DNA of 64,000 nt, from the NCBI RefSeq assembly GCF_021043365.1, contig NZ_JAJNDU010000007.1, forward strand, positions 1 to 64,000, in the 5' to 3' direction. The DNA comes from Sphingomonas sp. IC-11. GTDB taxonomy: Bacteria; Pseudomonadota; Alphaproteobacteria; Sphingomonadales; Sphingomonadaceae. The position numbers and the translations under genes were made by a program. The notes under the pieces were generated by a model. That model was not told the DNA's origin. It made no database searches and saw only the letters and a list, made by a program, of their open reading frames with translations. Of the stretch, positions 1-7,755 are shown piece by piece. Within the stretch, counting starts at the first letter, position 1; the number at the start of each line of letters is the position of its first letter.

Positions 1-70
1 GCTTCCTGCCGGTCCACTTCTGGGCGGGACAGCGGGATAGCGGACATCTACTTGTCGGCCTGTCGACACA
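1..70. repeat. Terminal 70-bp repeat (left copy)
   Basis: Identical base for base to 63931-64000. This is the signature of a circular molecule read past its origin, giving a unit length of about 63,930 bp. The alternative, a true direct repeat in a linear piece, is less likely because replication and partition genes lie on both sides of the joint. Confidence 0.9.
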
Positions 71-77
71 TCGACAG
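51..77. repeat. TGTCGACA palindrome cluster A
   Basis: Contains TGTCGGCC, then TGTCGACA, then ATCGACAGG. This is one of about ten backbone clusters sharing a central TGTCGACA flanked by TGTCG or CGACA half-sites. It lies just upstream of the heptad array and parA. Function unknown; a protein-binding site is likely. Confidence 0.6.
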
Positions 78-92
78 GCAGGATAGTCCCTG

Positions 93-162
93 CCCGACAC
101 CCGACACCCGACACCCGACACCCGACACCCGACACCCGACACCCGACACCCGACACCCGACA
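93..162 (+). repeat. Ten perfect tandem heptads (CCCGACA)n, candidate partition site
   Basis: Ten uninterrupted copies of the 7-bp unit CCCGACA (TGTCGGG on the other strand) lie upstream of a small parA and a ribbon-helix-helix gene. Ribbon-helix-helix partition proteins such as omega of pSM19035 bind arrays of 7-bp repeats, so this array is a good candidate centromere and operator. The unit resembles half of the TGTCGACA palindromes found nearby. The assignment is inferred from position and period. Confidence 0.6.
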
Positions 163-329
163 TCCCGCCAGACCATGCGCCTTGCCTGCTCCCGAACCGC
201 CGCCCCACGCGCGCGCCAGGGGAGGGGATGAACAACCGGGTTTCGCATCGCACGGTCGTCACGGCCTCGCTCGCCACGGGATGCGGCCAAACCGCTGGCA
301 CCGGCCAAAATGCTTCTCGACAAGCCATC

Positions 330-343
330 ATGTCGACATGTAG
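330..343. promoter_or_regulatory. TGTCGACA palindrome B at the parA start
   Basis: ATGTCGACATGTAG lies 11 bases ahead of the chosen parA start codon. Its position suggests an operator for autoregulation of the partition operon, but nothing in the sequence proves binding. Confidence 0.4.
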
Positions 344-353
344 CAGCGTCGCC

Positions 354-1004
354 ATGCCGACAATCGCGATCATCAGCCAGAAGGGCGGGGCGGGGAAGAC
401 GACGCTGGCGCTTCACCTCGCCGCGATCGCGCAGGAGGCGGGGCGCGTCGCGCTCATCATCGATACCGATCCGCAAGCGACCGCCAGCCAATGGGCCGCC
501 TGGCGCCAGGATCAGCCGCCCGAGGTGATCGACAGCCCCCCGCCGCGGCTCGCCGCCAAGGTCGCCGCGGCGGAAGGGCAGGGGGCCGAGCTCATCGTCA
601 TCGATACGCCGCCCCATGCCGACAGCGCCGCGCGTGCCGCGGTCGAGGTCGCCGATCTCGTGCTGATCCCGTGCCGCCCGAGCGCCTTCGATCTCGCCGC
701 GATCCAGACCACGGCGAAGCTCGTGCAACTGCTGCGCAAGCCCGCCTTCGTCGTCTTCACCGCGGGGCCTCCGAACGCAGCCCGCGTCTATGCCGAGGCA
801 GGCGAGCTGGTTGACAGCTACGGCACGCCGCCAGCCCCCGTGATCCTCCCCGATCGCGCCGCTTATCGCCATGCCAGTGCCGAAGGGCGCACCGTGACCG
901 AGTTGGAACCCGAGGGCCGCGCCGCGGCCGAGATCCGTGATCTATACAAATGGACATGTCGACAGCTAGACATGCCGGCACCGCGTTTTCGAAAGGCCGT
1001 CTGA
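354..1004 (+). CDS. parA: ParA-family partition ATPase (small, type Ib-like)
   Basis: A 216-residue ParA/MinD-type P-loop ATPase that would drive plasmid segregation with a DNA-bound partner. The deviant Walker A motif KGGAGKTT spans residues 10-17, IIDTDPQ follows, and IVIDTPPH is the Walker B region. There is no N-terminal HTH domain and the size is that of small type Ib ParA proteins. An upstream in-frame ATG exists at 228, but family alignment favours the ATG at 354, directly before PTIAIISQKGG. The stop overlaps the next start (TGATG), so the two genes are translationally coupled. Tandem heptads upstream are the likely centromere. The 3' end carries another TGTCGACA palindrome. Confidence 0.92.
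   Translation: MPTIAIISQKGGAGKTTLALHLAAIAQEAGRVALIIDTDPQATASQWAAWRQDQPPEVIDSPPPRLAAKVAAAEGQGAELIVIDTPPHADSAARAAVEVADLVLIPCRPSAFDLAAIQTTAKLVQLLRKPAFVVFTAGPPNAARVYAEAGELVDSYGTPPAPVILPDRAAYRHASAEGRTVTELEPEGRAAAEIRDLYKWTCRQLDMPAPRFRKAV
951..978. repeat. TGTCGACA palindrome cluster C inside the parA 3' end
   Basis: ACATGTCGACAGCTAGACAT lies in the coding sequence just before the parA stop and the start of the ribbon-helix-helix gene. It belongs to the dispersed backbone family. Confidence 0.55.
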
Positions 1005-1312
1005 TGAGCCGCAAGCCGAGCTTCGCCAATCTGCGCACCGCCGCCCCAGCGCCCAAAACGCCGCTGGCCGATCTTCCCCGCCAACAGGCCGCAGCTGTAT
1101 CGGACGAGGCCGAAGACAGGCCAAAAGCGCCCGCCACACCACGCCCGGAAAGCCGGGTCGGCCGCAAGCAGATCGCCGGTTTTTTCACGCCGGAGATGAG
1201 CTTTGCCATGCACATGCTCGCCCGGCGTCAGGACCGCAGTTTGCAGGCGTTGATGGCGGAAGCGTTCAACGATGTCTTACGCAAGTACGGGGAAAGCCCG
1301 ATTGGAGAGTGA
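1004..1312 (+). CDS. Ribbon-helix-helix partition partner (ParG/omega-like)
   Basis: A 102-residue basic protein with a Pro/Ala-rich, probably disordered N-terminal half. Its C-terminal domain (residues about 57-98) has the pattern of a ribbon-helix-helix DNA-binding fold: a short beta strand (QIAGFFT), then helices through MHMLARRQDRSLQALMAEAF. The ATG overlaps the parA stop by one base, so the pair forms an operon. ParG- and omega-like proteins have the same layout (flexible N-terminus that stimulates ParA, ribbon-helix-helix that binds centromere repeats). I infer that it binds the CCCGACA heptads. A longer in-frame start at 950 lies inside parA and is less likely. Confidence 0.75.
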   Translation: MSRKPSFANLRTAAPAPKTPLADLPRQQAAAVSDEAEDRPKAPATPRPESRVGRKQIAGFFTPEMSFAMHMLARRQDRSLQALMAEAFNDVLRKYGESPIGE

Positions 1313-1368
1313 TCCACAATGAACCATGAAACAATGGTGGCGTGGATGGTGAAAGGTATGATTGAGTA

Positions 1369-1503
1369 ATGGACCGCGAAGTTATCGCCTACGGGCTTAT
1401 CATCCTGGTGGTGGTTATCGGCTTGCCGTTAGGCGCCTGGTCCTGGGAAAAGCGTCGTCGCCAGAAACTGCGTCGCCAGGGCATCAAGCGCTACGGTCAT
1501 TGA
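1369..1503 (+). CDS. 44-residue single-pass membrane protein
   Basis: The frame from ATG 1369 to TGA 1501-1503 encodes 44 residues. A hydrophobic segment (YGLIILVVVIGLPLGAW, about residues 8-24) is followed by a very basic tail (WEKRRRQKLRRQGIKR). The start overlaps the stop of a 16-codon reading frame at 1319-1369 (TAATG), which suggests coupled translation. No function can be assigned. Comparable small membrane proteins with basic tails are common in sphingomonads. Confidence 0.5.
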   Translation: MDREVIAYGLIILVVVIGLPLGAWSWEKRRRQKLRRQGIKRYGH

Positions 1504-1530
1504 TAAACAAGGCGCGGCTGCGGGTAGCTT

Positions 1531-1632
1531 TTAGTCAAGCAGAAGAATGAGTATCGCCGCCCATAACGCCAGTGATGGCGGCAACGCGATGATGAGGCCG
1601 TAGAGAGGTGGCCTGCGTGAAGTGCCGTACAT
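1531..1632 (-). CDS. 33-residue hydrophobic small protein
   Basis: On the minus strand an ATG at 1632 is preceded at good spacing by AGGAG and runs 33 codons to TAA. The product is a short N-terminus (MYGTSRRPP) followed by a hydrophobic helix (ALWAAILILLL). It converges on the 44-residue gene. The ribosome-binding site and clean hydrophobic helix support it, but the length gives limited certainty. Confidence 0.4.
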   Translation of the reverse strand: MYGTSRRPPLYGLIIALPPSLALWAAILILLLD

Positions 1633-1853
1633 TGGGTCGTCTCCTGTCGACCCCCAGGCGCTGTCTCCCATCCTGAAAAAAACACGCCAACATCAAGCGC
1701 CGCAAGCTTGTCGCCGACTTGCTGGCCGCTCCTCTATTCAACGACCGCGGACGCGCGAAGTTGCATATGCGTAGAGCCGGCCGATCCATGAAGTAGACGG
1801 CGCGAGGGCAGGGGCCTCGCGCCCTAAGTCGCTGATAAGGCCGGCTTCAGCGA
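1633..1853. other. Intergenic gap before the rml operon end
   Basis: I see no supported gene here. It separates the partition region from the 3' end of the exopolysaccharide operon (rmlA stop). No clear terminator hairpin with a T-run was found. Confidence 0.4.
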
Positions 1854-2723
1854 TCAGTGGCCCTCGACGGCATTCAGGATCGCGCGGCCGTAATTGGTCT
1901 TCTTGAACTTCTCGCCGGCTGCGCGGGCTTCGTCCTTGCTGATCCACCCCTGAAGATAAGCGATTTCCTCCAGACACGCGATCTGGATGCCTTGGCGGTG
2001 CTGGAGCGTACGAACGAACTCGCTGGCCTCGAGCAGGCTGTCGTGGGTGCCGGTATCGAGCCAGGCATAGCCGCGGCCCATCTGCTCGACGTAGAGGTCG
2101 CCGGCTTCCATGTAGAGGCGGTTGAGGTCAGTGATTTCCAGCTCGCCGCGCGCGGAGGGCTTCAGGTTGCGGGCGTATTCCACGACGCGATTGTCGTAGA
2201 AATACAAGCCGGTAACCGCGCAGTTCGACTTGGGCTGTGCGGGCTTTTCCTCGAGGCTGAGCGCACGGCCGTCCTCGGCCAGCTCCACCACGCCATAGCG
2301 CTCCGGATCCTCGACGCGGTAGCTGAACACCGTCGCGCCATGGGTGCGGTTGACCGCGCTCGCCAGCAGGTCAGTCAGATGCGCGCCGAAGAAGATGTTG
2401 TCGCCCAGTACCAGCGCGACGTTGTCATCACCGATGAAGTCCGCGCCGATCGTGAACGCCTGCGCCAGGCCGTCAGGACTGGGCTGCTCGGCATAGGACA
2501 TCTGCAGGCCGAACGCCGAGCCATCGGCGAACAAGCGCTTGTAATTGTCGAGATATTCCGGGCTGGAGATGATCAGCACGTCGCGAATGCCGGCGAGCAT
2601 CAGCACCGACAGCGGGTAATAGATCATCGGCTTGTCATAGACCGGCAGCAGCTGCTTGTTCACCGCCAGCGTCGCCGGGTGAAGCCGCGTGCCCGAACCG
2701 CCCGCGAGAATGATGCCCTTCAT
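1854..2723 (-). CDS. rmlA: Glucose-1-phosphate thymidylyltransferase
   Basis: RmlA (289 residues, full family length) joins dTTP and glucose-1-phosphate to give dTDP-glucose, the first step to dTDP-L-rhamnose and here also to the dTDP-3-amino sugar. The nucleotidyltransferase signature [16 protein letters not shown] opens the protein. [34 protein letters not shown] and [15 protein letters not shown] follow as expected. The ATG at 2723 overlaps the rmlD stop by four bases (ATGA). It is the last gene of a leftward operon. The frame stays open upstream into rmlD, but only this ATG fits the family. Confidence 0.97.
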   Translation of the reverse strand: MKGIILAGGSGTRLHPATLAVNKQLLPVYDKPMIYYPLSVLMLAGIRDVLIISSPEYLDNYKRLFADGSAFGLQMSYAEQPSPDGLAQAFTIGADFIGDDNVALVLGDNIFFGAHLTDLLASAVNRTHGATVFSYRVEDPERYGVVELAEDGRALSLEEKPAQPKSNCAVTGLYFYDNRVVEYARNLKPSARGELEITDLNRLYMEAGDLYVEQMGRGYAWLDTGTHDSLLEASEFVRTLQHRQGIQIACLEEIAYLQGWISKDEARAAGEKFKKTNYGRAILNAVEGH

Positions 2724-3613
2724 GCCTTGGTGGCTCCGATCAGTTCGTCGAGGATATCGCTGAGTGCGTCCTGCCACGGACGCGGCTGGATGCCGTAAGC
2801 CGCGGCGATCGCGGCATGGCTGAGCAGCGAATTGGCCGGGCGCCTGGCAGGCGTCGGATAGTCGCTGGTGGGGATGCCCTTCAACGCGGCCGATGCCCCG
2901 CCGCGGGCAGCGCTCTGCGCAAAGATCTCGCGCGCGAAGCCCGCCCAGGTGGTGGGCCCGGCATTGGAGAAGTGGAACGTGCCGGTCGGCGCGGCCTCGT
3001 CTTCGACCAGCCGGACGGTGATCGTCGCCAGCGCCTTGGCCAGATCCGCCGCGCTGGTCGGCGTGCCATGCTGGTCCTCGACCACCGTCAGCGTGTCGCG
3101 CTCGGCGCCGACGCGAAGCATCGTCTTCACGAAATTGTTGCCATGCGCCGAGACGACCCAGGCCGTGCGCACGATGACATGCCGCGCACCTGAGGTGCGC
3201 ACTGCCAGCTCGCCGCCCAGCTTCGAGGCGCCATAGACGCCGAGCGGCGCGACGGGATCGTCGACCTCCCACGCGCCCTGTTTGTCGCCGGCAAAGACGT
3301 AATCAGTCGACACCTGCACCAGCGGGATACCTGCCTTGGCGCAGGCCTCGCCGAACGCGGCCGGGGCCATGGCGTTGACCGCCCAGGCGGTGACGACGTC
3401 GCTCTCCGCCTTGTCGACCGCGGTATAGGCCGCGCCGTTGATCACCGCGGCCCATGGGCGTTCCGCCACCTTGGCGGCGATCGCGGCGGTATCGGTGAGG
3501 TCGAGATCGGCGACGTCGATCGCGACCACTTCATAGCCCGCCGGCCAGGCGCAACGCTGCAGCTCGGTGCCGAGCTGGCCGTTCCCGCCGGTGACAAGGA
3601 TCGCGCGGCTCAT
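2720..3613 (-). CDS. rmlD: dTDP-4-dehydrorhamnose reductase
   Basis: RmlD, a short-chain dehydrogenase/reductase of about 297 residues, makes the final reduction to dTDP-L-rhamnose using NAD(P)H. The nucleotide-binding motif [14 protein letters not shown] is at the N-terminus. [15 protein letters not shown] and [10 protein letters not shown] follow, and the catalytic YGASKLGGE supplies Tyr and Lys. The start at 3613 ([10 protein letters not shown]) fits the family; an ATG two codons upstream at 3619 is possible. The stop overlaps rmlA. The gap to rmlB holds a TGTCGACA element, unusual inside an otherwise tight operon. Confidence 0.96.
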   Translation of the reverse strand: MSRAILVTGGNGQLGTELQRCAWPAGYEVVAIDVADLDLTDTAAIAAKVAERPWAAVINGAAYTAVDKAESDVVTAWAVNAMAPAAFGEACAKAGIPLVQVSTDYVFAGDKQGAWEVDDPVAPLGVYGASKLGGELAVRTSGARHVIVRTAWVVSAHGNNFVKTMLRVGAERDTLTVVEDQHGTPTSAADLAKALATITVRLVEDEAAPTGTFHFSNAGPTTWAGFAREIFAQSAARGGASAALKGIPTSDYPTPARRPANSLLSHAAIAAAYGIQPRPWQDALSDILDELIGATKA

Positions 3614-3616
3614 TGG

Positions 3617-3651
3617 CATGTCGCCGTGTCGACAATCATACGGCTAGACAG
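3617..3651. repeat. TGTCGACA palindrome cluster D between rmlD and rmlB
   Basis: GTGTCGACAATC with flanking ATGTCGCC and a GACAGG half-site fills the 40-bp gap between the rmlB stop and the rmlD start. Its relatives lie on the plasmid backbone, so this copy marks a possible junction or a backbone-derived insertion within the sugar operon. Confidence 0.5.
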
Positions 3652-3653
3652 GA

Positions 3654-4706
3654 TCACGCCGCCACCCCACGCCGCTGCGCCGCGCCCTTTTCGACGATCG
3701 GGCGCCACCAGGCCTCGTTGTCGAGATACCAGCGCACCGTCTTCTCGATCCCGGTCTCGAACGTTTCCTGCGGCCGCCAGCCGAGCTCCTGCTCGATCCG
3801 CGTCGCATCGATCGCATAGCGCTTGTCATGCCCCGGACGGTCGGCGACCGAGGTGATCTGCTCCGCATAGGGCTTGCCATCGGCGCGCGGGCGCAGGCGA
3901 TCGAGGATGCCGCAGATCGTGTGGACGACCTCGATGTTCTGCTTCTCGTTGAACCCGCCGACATTGTAGGTTCGGCCAAGCTGTCCACGCTCGAACACCG
4001 CCTGCAGCGCGCGGACGTGATCTTCGACGAACAGCCAGTCGCGCACCTGATCGCCCTTGCCGTAAACCGGCAGTGGCTCACCATCCAATGCCTTGGCGAT
4101 CATCAGCGGCACCAGCTTCTCGGGGAAGTGATAGGGGCCGTAATTGTTCGAGCAATTGGTGATCAGCACCGGCAGGCCAAAGGTGTGGCCCCAGGCGCTG
4201 ACCAGATGGTCGCTACCCGCCTTGCTCGCGGAATAAGGCGAGCGCGGGTCATAGGGCGTATCCTCGGTGAACAGGCCCTCCTCACCCAGCGAGCCGTACA
4301 CCTCGTCGGTCGAGATGTGGTGGAAGCGGAACCGCGCCTTGGCGTCGCCCTCCAGGCCCTGCCAATAGCTGCGCGCCTCGGCCAGCATCGTATAGGTGCC
4401 GACGACATTGGTCTGGATGAACGCGCCAGGGCCATCGATCGAGCGGTCGACATGGCTTTCCGCGGCGAGGTGGGTGATCACGTCCGGCTTGAACTCGGCG
4501 ATGGCGGCGCGGACCGCGTCGGCGTCGCAGATGTCGCCCTGCACGAAGCGATAGCGGTTGCTGTTCGCTACCCGCTCGACCGTCGACAGCGTGCCGGCAT
4601 AGGTCAGCTTGTCGAAATTGAGCACCTCGTAATCGGTGTTCTCGATGAGGTGCCGAACGAGGGCCGAGCCGATGAAACCGGCCCCGCCGGTGACGAAGAT
4701 ACGCAT
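3654..4706 (-). CDS. rmlB: dTDP-glucose 4,6-dehydratase
   Basis: RmlB (350 residues) converts dTDP-glucose to dTDP-4-keto-6-deoxyglucose. This is the branch point between rhamnose (RmlC, RmlD) and the dTDP-3-amino-3,6-dideoxyhexose genes at 17.7-19.8 kb. The Rossmann motif [19 protein letters not shown] opens the protein. [25 protein letters not shown], the catalytic [10 protein letters not shown] and [18 protein letters not shown] are all diagnostic of RmlB. It is transcribed leftward after rmlC with a short gap. Confidence 0.98.
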   Translation of the reverse strand: MRIFVTGGAGFIGSALVRHLIENTDYEVLNFDKLTYAGTLSTVERVANSNRYRFVQGDICDADAVRAAIAEFKPDVITHLAAESHVDRSIDGPGAFIQTNVVGTYTMLAEARSYWQGLEGDAKARFRFHHISTDEVYGSLGEEGLFTEDTPYDPRSPYSASKAGSDHLVSAWGHTFGLPVLITNCSNNYGPYHFPEKLVPLMIAKALDGEPLPVYGKGDQVRDWLFVEDHVRALQAVFERGQLGRTYNVGGFNEKQNIEVVHTICGILDRLRPRADGKPYAEQITSVADRPGHDKRYAIDATRIEQELGWRPQETFETGIEKTVRWYLDNEAWWRPIVEKGAAQRRGVAA

Positions 4707-4720
4707 GTCTGGATGATCCT

Positions 4721-5317
4721 TCAGGCGAGCGGGGTCAGCGGGTTGCCGTCATAGGGGAAGGGGCTGTCGAACTCATCGAGACCGGGCAGCTTCCGATCTT
4801 TCTCCGACAGCTCGGGCATCACGCCGGCAGGGATCGGCCAGTCAATGCCCACGGAGTCCCAGCGGATCCCGCCATCCGTCTCGGGCGCATAGGTGTCCGA
4901 GCATTTGTAGGTCACTTCGCAATCGGCTTCGAGCGTCACGAAGCCGTGCGCAAAGCCGATCGGGATGAACAGCTGATGCCCGTTCTCGGCGCTGAGCTCC
5001 GCGCCCACCCACTGGCCATAGGTTGGCGAGCCGCGCCGCACGTCCACCGCCACGTCCCAGATCCGCCCGCGGATGCAGCGCACCAGCTTGTCCTGCCCGC
5101 GCGGCGGGGTCTGGAAATGCAGGCCGCGAAGCGTGAAGGCAGGGACGGACAGCGAGTGATTGTCCTGCACGAACCGGCAGGTGATGCCAAGCGCGGCAAA
5201 TACGGGCTCGGAATAGACCTCGGTGAACCAGCCACGGGCATCGCCATGGCGCTTCGGGCGGATGAGCTGGACGGGGCTGATAGCCGTAAGAGCAGCGGGT
5301 GCCATCTCGTCTGTCAT
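4721..5317 (-). CDS. rmlC: dTDP-4-dehydrorhamnose 3,5-epimerase
   Basis: RmlC, a cupin-fold enzyme (198 residues), epimerises C3 and C5 of dTDP-4-keto-6-deoxyglucose. Family motifs include [31 protein letters not shown] (catalytic His region), [20 protein letters not shown] and [13 protein letters not shown]. The frame stays open upstream into the end of tviB, but the ATG at 5317 gives a normal-sized protein; ATG 5305 is also possible. It sits between tviB and rmlB in the leftward operon. Confidence 0.96.
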   Translation of the reverse strand: MTDEMAPAALTAISPVQLIRPKRHGDARGWFTEVYSEPVFAALGITCRFVQDNHSLSVPAFTLRGLHFQTPPRGQDKLVRCIRGRIWDVAVDVRRGSPTYGQWVGAELSAENGHQLFIPIGFAHGFVTLEADCEVTYKCSDTYAPETDGGIRWDSVGIDWPIPAGVMPELSEKDRKLPGLDEFDSPFPYDGNPLTPLA

Positions 5318-5349
5318 AAGCCCTGTCTCACCGTGACGCGCAGCATTTG

Positions 5350-6621
5350 TCAAAGCGACCAGTAGGAAATTCCGACCGGAACAGATGAAGGCGCGAGGAA
5401 TGACCGCACGTCCATGACAAGTGCAGGCCGAAGCTCGGCGATGAGTTCCTGAGCCTTTTCCTTCAACGACCCATGGGGAACCGCAAAGACCAGTACGTCG
5501 ATGTCGTGCCACTCTCCGGGGTTGCTGAGATCAAGGCCATATTCGTGCTTTGCCTCTGCGGCATCGGCCATTGGATCATGCACGAAAACGGTTGCGCCCG
5601 CGCCGTGAAGCGCGGTGATGATATCCGGAACCTTGGAATTGCGCAGATCCGGCACGTCTTCCTTGAAGGTGAGGCCGAGCACGCCGATGCGCACCGTCGC
5701 GGGTGCCTTGTCCACCAGCGTCAGCGCCTTGGAAGCGATGAACGCTCCCATGCCATTGTTTACCCGGCGACCGGCAAGAATGACTTCGGGATGATATCCC
5801 ATCTTCTCGCTGGCATGGGTCAGATAATAAGGATCGACCCCAATGCAGTGTCCACCGACCAGACCGGGCGAGAATTTGAGGAAATTCCATTTCGTGCCCG
5901 CCGCATCCAGCACATCGCGGGTGCGCACATTCATCCGGTCAAGGATCAGGGCAAGTTCGTTCATCAGGGCGATGTTCAGATCGCGCTGAGTGTTTTCGAG
6001 CACCTTGGCGGCTTCTGCGACCTTGATCGACGGTGCTTCGTGCAGGCCGGCCTGTACGATGCTGCCATAAACGGTGCGCAGGCGCGCAAGCGTCTTCTCG
6101 TCTTCCGCCGCGATAATCTTGGTGATCGTCTCCAAGCGGTGTTCCTTGTCGCCCGGATTGATGCGCTCAGGGGAATAGCCGAGCCAGAAATCCACGCCGC
6201 GCTTCAAGCCGGATACCTGTTCGATCAGCGGCCCGCACACGTCTTCGGTCACACCAGGATAAACGGTCGATTCAAAGACGATCGCGCAGCCAGGCGAGAT
6301 GACCTCGCCGAGTTGGCGACAGGCGGACTCCACCGGCGACAAATCAGGCTGCAGCGCATCGTCAATCGGCGTGGGAACGGTGACGATATAGAAGGAGCAG
6401 CCCCGCAGATTCTCGGCATCGCCGCTGATCCGCAGCCCGCTGGCGGCAAGCCGTTCATCGTCGATCTCATGCGTCCAGTCCGAACCGGCCTGAAGCGCAG
6501 CGACGCGCCGTTCGGATACGTCGAAGCCGACGACATCCTCGAATGCCTCGGCCAAGGCGACAGCGACTGGCAGGCCGACATAGCCAAGCCCGATCACCGC
6601 GATCTTCTCGTCGTTACGCAT
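5350..6621 (-). CDS. tviB: Nucleotide sugar dehydrogenase, TviB/WbpO-type
   Basis: A UDP-sugar 6-dehydrogenase of about 423 residues that oxidises UDP-GlcNAc or UDP-GalNAc to the uronic acid. The NAD motif VIGLGYVGLPVAVALAEAF opens the protein. FESTVYPGVTEDVC, GYSPERINPGDKEHRL and ENTQRDLNIALMNELALI are close to Salmonella TviB. The catalytic cysteine is in GGHCIGVDPYYLTH. TviB/WbpO proteins work with the TviC/WbpP epimerase, which is encoded immediately upstream. The order of the two reactions differs between the Vi and WbpP/WbpO pathways; both give UDP-GalNAcA. A GTG two codons upstream (6627) is an alternative start. Confidence 0.93.
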   Translation of the reverse strand: MRNDEKIAVIGLGYVGLPVAVALAEAFEDVVGFDVSERRVAALQAGSDWTHEIDDERLAASGLRISGDAENLRGCSFYIVTVPTPIDDALQPDLSPVESACRQLGEVISPGCAIVFESTVYPGVTEDVCGPLIEQVSGLKRGVDFWLGYSPERINPGDKEHRLETITKIIAAEDEKTLARLRTVYGSIVQAGLHEAPSIKVAEAAKVLENTQRDLNIALMNELALILDRMNVRTRDVLDAAGTKWNFLKFSPGLVGGHCIGVDPYYLTHASEKMGYHPEVILAGRRVNNGMGAFIASKALTLVDKAPATVRIGVLGLTFKEDVPDLRNSKVPDIITALHGAGATVFVHDPMADAAEAKHEYGLDLSNPGEWHDIDVLVFAVPHGSLKEKAQELIAELRPALVMDVRSFLAPSSVPVGISYWSL

Positions 6622-6636
6622 GATCACCCTTTTATT

Positions 6637-7734
6637 TCAGCTATGATGGCGAATGTACCAGCCCATCGCCTCACGCAGGCCGTCGCCCAGCGTGTGGGTG
6701 GGGGCGTATCCAAGCAGGCGACGTGCCTTGGAGATATCCGCCTGCGAATGGCGAACGTCGCCGGGCCGTTCGGGGCCGTACACCGGCGCGCCCGTATGAT
6801 CCTTGCCATTTTCGGCCAGAATGGACTGGAGCAGGCGAAACAGGTCGTTGAGCGAATTGCGATCGCCAAGCGCGACATTATAGATTTGTCCGCGGGCATC
6901 CTGTGCTGCCAGGGCAGCGCGGATATTCGCCTGAACGACATTGTCGATGTAGCAGAAATCGCGGCTCGTCTCGCCATCGCCGTTGATCTGGACCGCATCG
7001 CCCTTAAGCATGGCTGCGATCCATTTCGGGATCACTGCGGCATAGGCGCCGTTCGGATCCTGGCGCCGACCAAAGACATTGAAATAGCGCAGCCCCGTCG
7101 CGCGGAAATCATAAGCGCGCGTATAGACGCTGGCATATTGTTCGTTGACCGCTTTGGTCACGGCATAAGGCGACAGCGGATTGCCGATGCGATCCTCGAT
7201 CTTGGGCAGGTGCGGTTCGTCGCCATAGGTCGAACTGGATGCTGCATAGGTGAAGCTGCGCACGCCCGCGCGTCGCGCTGCATCGAGCATGTTCAGGAAG
7301 CCCGAGATATTCACTTCGTTCGTGGTCAGCGGATCTGCCAGGGAGCGGGGGACGGAGCCCAAGGCGGCCTGATGCAGGACGTGATCGGCATCGGCCACGA
7401 TTGCGGCACATGCCGCCCGATCCCGGATATCCGCCTCGACGAAGTCGAATCGTCGCCAATTTTCCTCACCCACATTGGCGCGCACTTCATCGAGATTGTG
7501 CCGATGTCCTGTCGCGAAATTGTCGAGGCCGCGGACATGCTGGCCATTCGCCAGCAGCGTTTCGACCAGATTGGAACCAATGAAACCCGCTGCTCCCGTC
7601 ACGACCCAGGAAGCAGAATTTTGGCGAAGCACGTCGCGGACGGCCTCATCAGCCGCAAGCCAGGATGGTTGATGCAAGTTGCTGCCTTTAGGAGATGACG
7701 ACGGGCCGTCGCCTAACCGATGCCCGGCAGGCAT
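6637..7734 (-). CDS. tviC: UDP-N-acetylhexosamine(uronate) 4-epimerase, TviC/WbpP-type
   Basis: An extended SDR epimerase of 365 residues. [22 protein letters not shown] is the NAD site. [33 protein letters not shown] and catalytic YAVTK are characteristic of the TviC/WbpP branch acting on N-acetylated UDP sugars. [23 protein letters not shown] is the substrate region. With TviB it supplies UDP-GalNAcA. The segment before the Rossmann motif is longer than in TviC, so the true start may be internal (for example a TTG near 7677). It begins about 20 bases after the beta-helix gene ends. Confidence 0.92.
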   Translation of the reverse strand: MPAGHRLGDGPSSSPKGSNLHQPSWLAADEAVRDVLRQNSASWVVTGAAGFIGSNLVETLLANGQHVRGLDNFATGHRHNLDEVRANVGEENWRRFDFVEADIRDRAACAAIVADADHVLHQAALGSVPRSLADPLTTNEVNISGFLNMLDAARRAGVRSFTYAASSSTYGDEPHLPKIEDRIGNPLSPYAVTKAVNEQYASVYTRAYDFRATGLRYFNVFGRRQDPNGAYAAVIPKWIAAMLKGDAVQINGDGETSRDFCYIDNVVQANIRAALAAQDARGQIYNVALGDRNSLNDLFRLLQSILAENGKDHTGAPVYGPERPGDVRHSQADISKARRLLGYAPTHTLGDGLREAMGWYIRHHS

Positions 7735-7755
7735 CCAACAGAAAACCGTACGGTA

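Noticed and set aside
93..162. CRISPR array
   Set aside because: The repeats are 7 bp with no spacers, which fits a protein-binding array rather than CRISPR.
48..872. Long leftward open frame of 274 codons over parA
   Set aside because: It is antisense to a clear ParA, its 3' end is just the heptad array read as a repeat, and it has no domain. It is a high-GC shadow.
1854..3272. A fused RmlD-RmlA protein of 472 residues
   Set aside because: The frame is open by chance into rmlD. Before MKGIILAGG the translation is non-native, while rmlD itself is intact in another frame with an ATGA overlap.
5473..7698. Rightward 741-codon open frame across tviB and tviC
   Set aside because: Antisense to two genes with full catalytic motifs. 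Composition is that of a shadow frame, and no ribosome-binding site or domain is seen.
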